A DNA stretch of 47,026 nucleotides from Spirobacillus cienkowskii (GTDB lineage Bacteria; Bdellovibrionota_B; Oligoflexia; Silvanigrellales; Silvanigrellaceae). Made by a program: the position numbers and the translations under genes. Positions within the stretch are counted from its first letter, which is position 1. Each line of letters begins with the position of its first letter. This document shows positions 43,760 to 47,026 of this stretch, one piece after another. The notes beneath the pieces are model-generated. The model saw nothing but the letters and a program-made list of their open reading frames with translations, did no database searches and had not been told where the DNA came from. The stretch is taken from positions 1-47,026 of the forward strand of contig QOVW01000071.1 in the NCBI GenBank assembly GCA_003339605.1. Direction: 5' to 3'.

Positions 43760-44758
43760 TTAAACTAGAGCATTTTCACCGCTTGCAGAAATAACAATTT
43801 TGCCTTCATCATTTAAACGACGCGCAATTTGAACAATCGCAAATTGCGCTTGTTCAACATCAGAAATTTTAGCAGGACCAGCTATTGCCATTTCTTCTTT
43901 TAAGTTTTCCGCCGCTTTCTGCGACATATTTTTATAAATTAATTCTTTAACTCCTTCAGATGCGGTTTTTAATGCAAGTTTTAATTGTTCTGGTTTCACT
44001 TCTCGTAACACTGTTTGAATTCCACGATCATCAATTTTAACAAGGTCATCAAAGACAAACATCAACTTTCTAATATTTTCTGCTAAATCAGGATCGCGTT
44101 CTTCGAGTCTATCCAATATATTTTCTTCTGTTGCCTTATCCATAAGATTCAACATTTCAACTATTGGATCGATTCCTCCAACCTTTGAACTTGTTACATT
44201 ACCTAATCGCTGAATTTCATTTCGTAACACGTCATCAATTTCATCTATAATTTCTGGGGATACACTTTCTAAACTCGCAACCCTTAAAATTAATTCTGTG
44301 TGTAAACTTTCTGGTAATATTTTTAAACATTCTCCAAATTTTTTAGGATCTAAATGTGCTAAAATGAGAGCCATTGTTTGTGGATGCTCAGCTCGCAAGA
44401 AATTTGCTAATGTTTTAGGGTCAATCAATTCTAGTGATTCTAAATTGGCGTTAGAAGTTAAAGAAAGTTCATCAATTAAGGCGCTTGCTTGATCGCTTTT
44501 AAAGGCTGATTCAATGAGTCTTTTTGTAAAATCATTACTACCTAAAAAATATTTTTTATTAGACTGGAGTATTTGATAAAATTCTTCCATGACTGCATCG
44601 ATGGCATCGCTATCGACTCTTCCTAGTCGGCTCATTGCGCTACCAATTCTCTTAATTTCAAATTCGGTCATGTGTTTAAAAATTTCAGCAGAAATTTCTT
44701 CACCAAAAGCTAAAAGCAAAATTGCCGCTTTCTGTGGCCCCGTATACTTAATTGCCAC
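43760..44758 (-). CDS. fliG: Flagellar motor switch protein FliG
   Basis: 332 residues. The start is GTG at 44758 with GGGGG six bases upstream; an ATG at 44770 and a longer frame to 44845 have no SD and do not match the family. The N-terminal domain (YTGPQKAAILLLAFGEE) binds the MS ring. The middle carries EHPQTMALILAHLDPKKFGECLKILPE (the EHPQ motif). The C-terminal part holds the charged torque helix (DLAENIRKLMFVFDDLVKIDDRGIQTVLREV) that meets the stator. It opens the fliGHIJ-motE operon. The divergent region to the binding protein gene is about 200 bases. Confidence 0.95.
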   Translation of the reverse strand: MAIKYTGPQKAAILLLAFGEEISAEIFKHMTEFEIKRIGSAMSRLGRVDSDAIDAVMEEFYQILQSNKKYFLGSNDFTKRLIESAFKSDQASALIDELSLTSNANLESLELIDPKTLANFLRAEHPQTMALILAHLDPKKFGECLKILPESLHTELILRVASLESVSPEIIDEIDDVLRNEIQRLGNVTSSKVGGIDPIVEMLNLMDKATEENILDRLEERDPDLAENIRKLMFVFDDLVKIDDRGIQTVLREVKPEQLKLALKTASEGVKELIYKNMSQKAAENLKEEMAIAGPAKISDVEQAQFAIVQIARRLNDEGKIVISASGENALV

Positions 44759-44886
44759 ATTAACCCCCATATTTAAGTAACAATTTAATTTTATGATATA
44801 GTCAAATTTGTATCTTGAGGAGGGAAAAATATTAAATTTTGTCAAAATTAAGAGATGAAATAATTATCTACGCGCTATTCAAAAAA

Positions 44887-44914
44887 TTGGCTATAGAAAA
44901 TATTGGCTTATTAT
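44887..44914 (+). promoter_or_regulatory. Possible promoter and direct repeat before the binding protein gene
   Basis: TTGGCT (44887-44892) and TATTAT (44909-44914) have a 16-base spacer. The heptamer ATTGGCT occurs at 44886-44892 and again at 44902-44908, a 16-base period, which could be a repeated operator or chance in an AT-rich stretch. Confidence 0.35.
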
Positions 44915-44970
44915 ATTCAAGAAATTAATCAAATAAAATTATTAATAAACATTAAAAATTGGATATTTTA

Positions 44971-45807
44971 ATGAATTTTAATATAAAAAAAATAATATTT
45001 TTTTTTCTGTACTTAATTATTTTATTTTTTAATTACAATTTATTTGCAGAATTACCTGCTGATATAAAAAAAATAATTCAAAAAGGAAAATTAGTTGTCG
45101 CTATAAATAGCGTGGATTACCCTCCATTTTTTTATCACAACAAACATGGAAATTTTGAAGGATATGATATAGAATTAGCAAATGATATTGCTAAATTTCT
45201 TGGAGTTAAAGTTGAATTCAATAGAAGCGCTGGTACTTTTCAGGATGTTGTAAAACTTGTTCAAGATGAACATGCTGACATCGCAATTAGCGCCATTAGT
45301 GCAACATTATCTCGTGGTCTTAACGTTCGTTTTTCTGAGCCATACTTAACACCAAACCAGTGTTTAATATTAAATAGAATATTAGAAGTAAAAATTGGCA
45401 ATAAAGCAAAACTTAATAATGATCAATTAAAAGTTGCTGTACTTAGCAACTCATCATATGAAGATTTCTTTCAGCAAAACATCTTATATTTTGATAATAT
45501 TTTTAAAACTAAGGACTTTATAAAGTATAACTCTCTTGATAAAATATTAAAAGATGTTACTGAAGAAAAAATATTAGGGTTTTACGCGGATGAAATTTAT
45601 GCAAATCATATTATTAAAAATAAAAAAATTGCAAATATTTATGTAAGAAAAAAAATAATTACTGATGCAACAGACCCAATATCCATTGCAATCAATTGGA
45701 ATAGTCCTAATCTTGCAGAATGGATTAACCTCTATATTAAAAAGCTCAAGCAATCAGGAAAAACAAAGTATTTAAATAATAAATATTTAAGAGAAAATAA
45801 TGATTAA
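44971..45807 (+). CDS. Periplasmic substrate-binding protein, amino-acid type (SBP_bac_3)
   Basis: 278 residues from the ATG at 44971 (a TTG at 44959 is less likely). The signal peptide is hydrophobic and Phe-rich (IIFFFLYLIILFFNYNLFAELP). The mature domain has the family 3 pattern: GKLVVAINSVDYPPFFYH, GNFEGYDIELANDIAKFLGVKVEF, VVKLVQDEHADIAISAISATLSRGLNVRFSEPYL, and a C-terminal ISIAINWNSPNLAEWINLYIKKL. Family 3 usually binds polar amino acids for ABC importers. Here no ABC genes follow; instead the stop overlaps the start of an SDF symporter by 8 bases, which suggests an unusual partner. No strong SD is seen. Confidence 0.8.
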   Translation: MNFNIKKIIFFFLYLIILFFNYNLFAELPADIKKIIQKGKLVVAINSVDYPPFFYHNKHGNFEGYDIELANDIAKFLGVKVEFNRSAGTFQDVVKLVQDEHADIAISAISATLSRGLNVRFSEPYLTPNQCLILNRILEVKIGNKAKLNNDQLKVAVLSNSSYEDFFQQNILYFDNIFKTKDFIKYNSLDKILKDVTEEKILGFYADEIYANHIIKNKKIANIYVRKKIITDATDPISIAINWNSPNLAEWINLYIKKLKQSGKTKYLNNKYLRENND

Positions 45808-47026
45808 AAATATAAAAAAAATTCTATTAAATCACTGGACTATTATTTCATCTATGTCTTGTGCAATTATTTTTGGAGTTTTTTTTCCAGAAACAGCAAA
45901 AAAATTTAATATCATTGGTGATATATATTTGGATTTTTTACAAATTACAGTTATACCAATTATGATGACAGCTCTAATTTGTGGATTTTTTAATATTTTT
46001 CATAGCAGTGATTCCTTATATTACTTAAAAAAACTAACCATTATTTTTATAGCCATTATGGTTGGAACTACAGGATTATCTGTTACCTTATCTTTGGTGT
46101 TTTCGCCTGGATCAAATTTAAACAACGAAACTATCGAATTACTTAATAATAGTATTGGAAAATCTGAAAGTATATTAAAAAACCTCCCGATTTCACCACA
46201 ACAAAATGGATTTATTAATTTTTTTCAAAATACTTTACCAGTTAATATTGTAAAATCTATTTATGAACGAAAAGATTTATCAATTTTAATATTTTCTATT
46301 ATGCTTGGTATTGCTTTAGGAATAACTAAAAGCCCAAATGTTAATGTTGCGATTTCTTTTTTTGATGCTATTTTTTTGGCGTTTATGAAAATAGTAAATA
46401 TTCTTCTTTACGCTCTACCATTTGGAATATTTTTTCTTATATCTGGTTTTATTTCCAATGTCGGAATAGATACTTTAAAATCTCTTTTTGATTTGATTGC
46501 ACTAATATATGTTATTACAATAATAATTTTTGTTACATTATTAATAATAATGGCAAAAATCAAAAAAATCCCTATTATTCAAATTATAAAAAAATTAAAA
46601 AATCCTTATCTCATAGCATTTAGTACCTCAAGTAGTTTTGCTGCTATGCCTGCAGCCATGCTTGCATTAACGAATGAATTTAAAATTGATAAAAAAAATG
46701 TTGAACTTGTTATGCCGCTAGGAGTAAGTATTTTTAAACCAGGAATTATGATTCGCAGTATAACTATAGCAATATTTTTAATGAATCTTTATCATATTCC
46801 AATTAATTTCACTTCAATTGTAACGCTGTTTTTTACAAGTTTAGCAACATCTCTAGCAAGCACTGCTGGTCCTGCTATTTTAAGCGCAACAATGTTTGGC
46901 ATTGTATTATCGCCACTTGGAATTCCTCCAGCCATTGGAATATTTTTATTGCTCAGCATTGAGCCACTTGTTGATCCTGTAACAACAACGCTGAACATTC
47001 AAAGCAACTGCGCCATAACTTTTATG
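45800..47026 (+). CDS. SDF-family (dicarboxylate/amino acid:cation) symporter, divergent, cut by right edge
   Basis: The frame is open from the ATG at 45800 to the window end, 409 codons without stop. It shows about eight hydrophobic segments and the SDF hallmarks in order: the serine-rich loop STSSSFAAMPA (S277-S279), the MPLG of helix 7, and DPVTTTLNIQSN in helix 8. Against the usual NMDGT of helix 7 this protein reads F312, K313, P314. In helix 8 the substrate arginine of DMxRTxxNVxGD is T395 and the last Asp is N403, while D392 and N399 are kept. Sodium and acidic-substrate sites are thus altered. It overlaps the binding protein gene by 8 bases, implying a shared role. The C-terminus is missing. 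Confidence 0.82.
   Translation, partial: MIKNIKKILLNHWTIISSMSCAIIFGVFFPETAKKFNIIGDIYLDFLQITVIPIMMTALICGFFNIFHSSDSLYYLKKLTIIFIAIMVGTTGLSVTLSLVFSPGSNLNNETIELLNNSIGKSESILKNLPISPQQNGFINFFQNTLPVNIVKSIYERKDLSILIFSIMLGIALGITKSPNVNVAISFFDAIFLAFMKIVNILLYALPFGIFFLISGFISNVGIDTLKSLFDLIALIYVITIIIFVTLLIIMAKIKKIPIIQIIKKLKNPYLIAFSTSSSFAAMPAAMLALTNEFKIDKKNVELVMPLGVSIFKPGIMIRSITIAIFLMNLYHIPINFTSIVTLFFTSLATSLASTAGPAILSATMFGIVLSPLGIPPAIGIFLLLSIEPLVDPVTTTLNIQSNCAITFM

Noticed and set aside
44759-44845. Longer fliG start up to 44845
   Set aside because: The extra N-terminus is unlike FliG, and GGGGG is ideally placed for the GTG at 44758.

Overview
The window is an AT-rich bacterial chromosome segment, densely packed with genes. 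There is no tRNA, rRNA, insertion sequence, prophage or CRISPR array that I can recognise. Genes such as lepB, rpsD, infA, tig, ileS, rsgA and a complete fliG-fliH-fliI-fliJ run mark it as core chromosome of a flagellated, diderm (Gram-negative) bacterium. The AT richness, the secreted collagenase-like protease, paired M16 peptidases, a patatin, a long-form arginine decarboxylase and a CarF-type plasmalogen desaturase would fit a predatory or host-associated member of the Bdellovibrionota/Oligoflexia (for example the Silvanigrella/Spirobacillus group). That placement is inference from gene content, not from a search.

Layout. 1-507: a decayed or 5'-truncated ORF behind a terminator-like hairpin. 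612-3156: D-lactate dehydrogenase and glucose-6-phosphate isomerase. 3187-9319: a MoxR-like AAA+ ATPase, a 716-residue partner of unknown function, and two exported M16 peptidase-like proteins, one with and one without the zinc site. 9343-11851: two small unknown proteins, the tRNA hydroxylase TrhO and a SIMPL-domain protein. 11856-14632 (minus): an FAD oxidoreductase and the ribosome assembly GTPase RsgA. 14722-17901: MutS2 and IF-1. 17912-18391 (minus): an unknown protein. 18599-21498: arginine decarboxylase with a structured leader, then FolD. 21523-24120 (minus): CorA, ribosomal protein S4 and signal peptidase I. 24286-27420: a class-2 type isoleucyl-tRNA synthetase. 27479-32075 (minus): a small exported Lys/Ala-rich protein, trigger factor, a uracil-DNA-glycosylase-like protein with a degraded active site, the CarF/PEDS1-like desaturase, a peroxiredoxin and an RdgC-like protein. 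32450-35596: a secreted M9-type collagenase-like metalloprotease. 35612-44758 (minus): a membrane-anchored Pro-rich protein, a patatin phospholipase, a THUMP-type RNA methyltransferase, a MotE-like protein, then fliJ, fliI, fliH and fliG (transcribed from fliG downwards). 44971-47026: a periplasmic amino-acid-type binding protein overlapping an SDF-family symporter that runs off the right edge.

The most unusual items are: (1) the binding protein plus SDF symporter pair, where the symporter lacks the family's usual sodium and substrate residues; (2) the MoxR ATPase with a large uncharacterised partner whose layout resembles, from memory, DUF5682 proteins; (3) the CarF-like desaturase overlapping a probably inactive Fe-S UDG-like gene; (4) two RNA leaders, of speA and corA, with mutually exclusive or SD-sequestering hairpins; (5) a FliH with twelve glycines at exact four-residue spacing.
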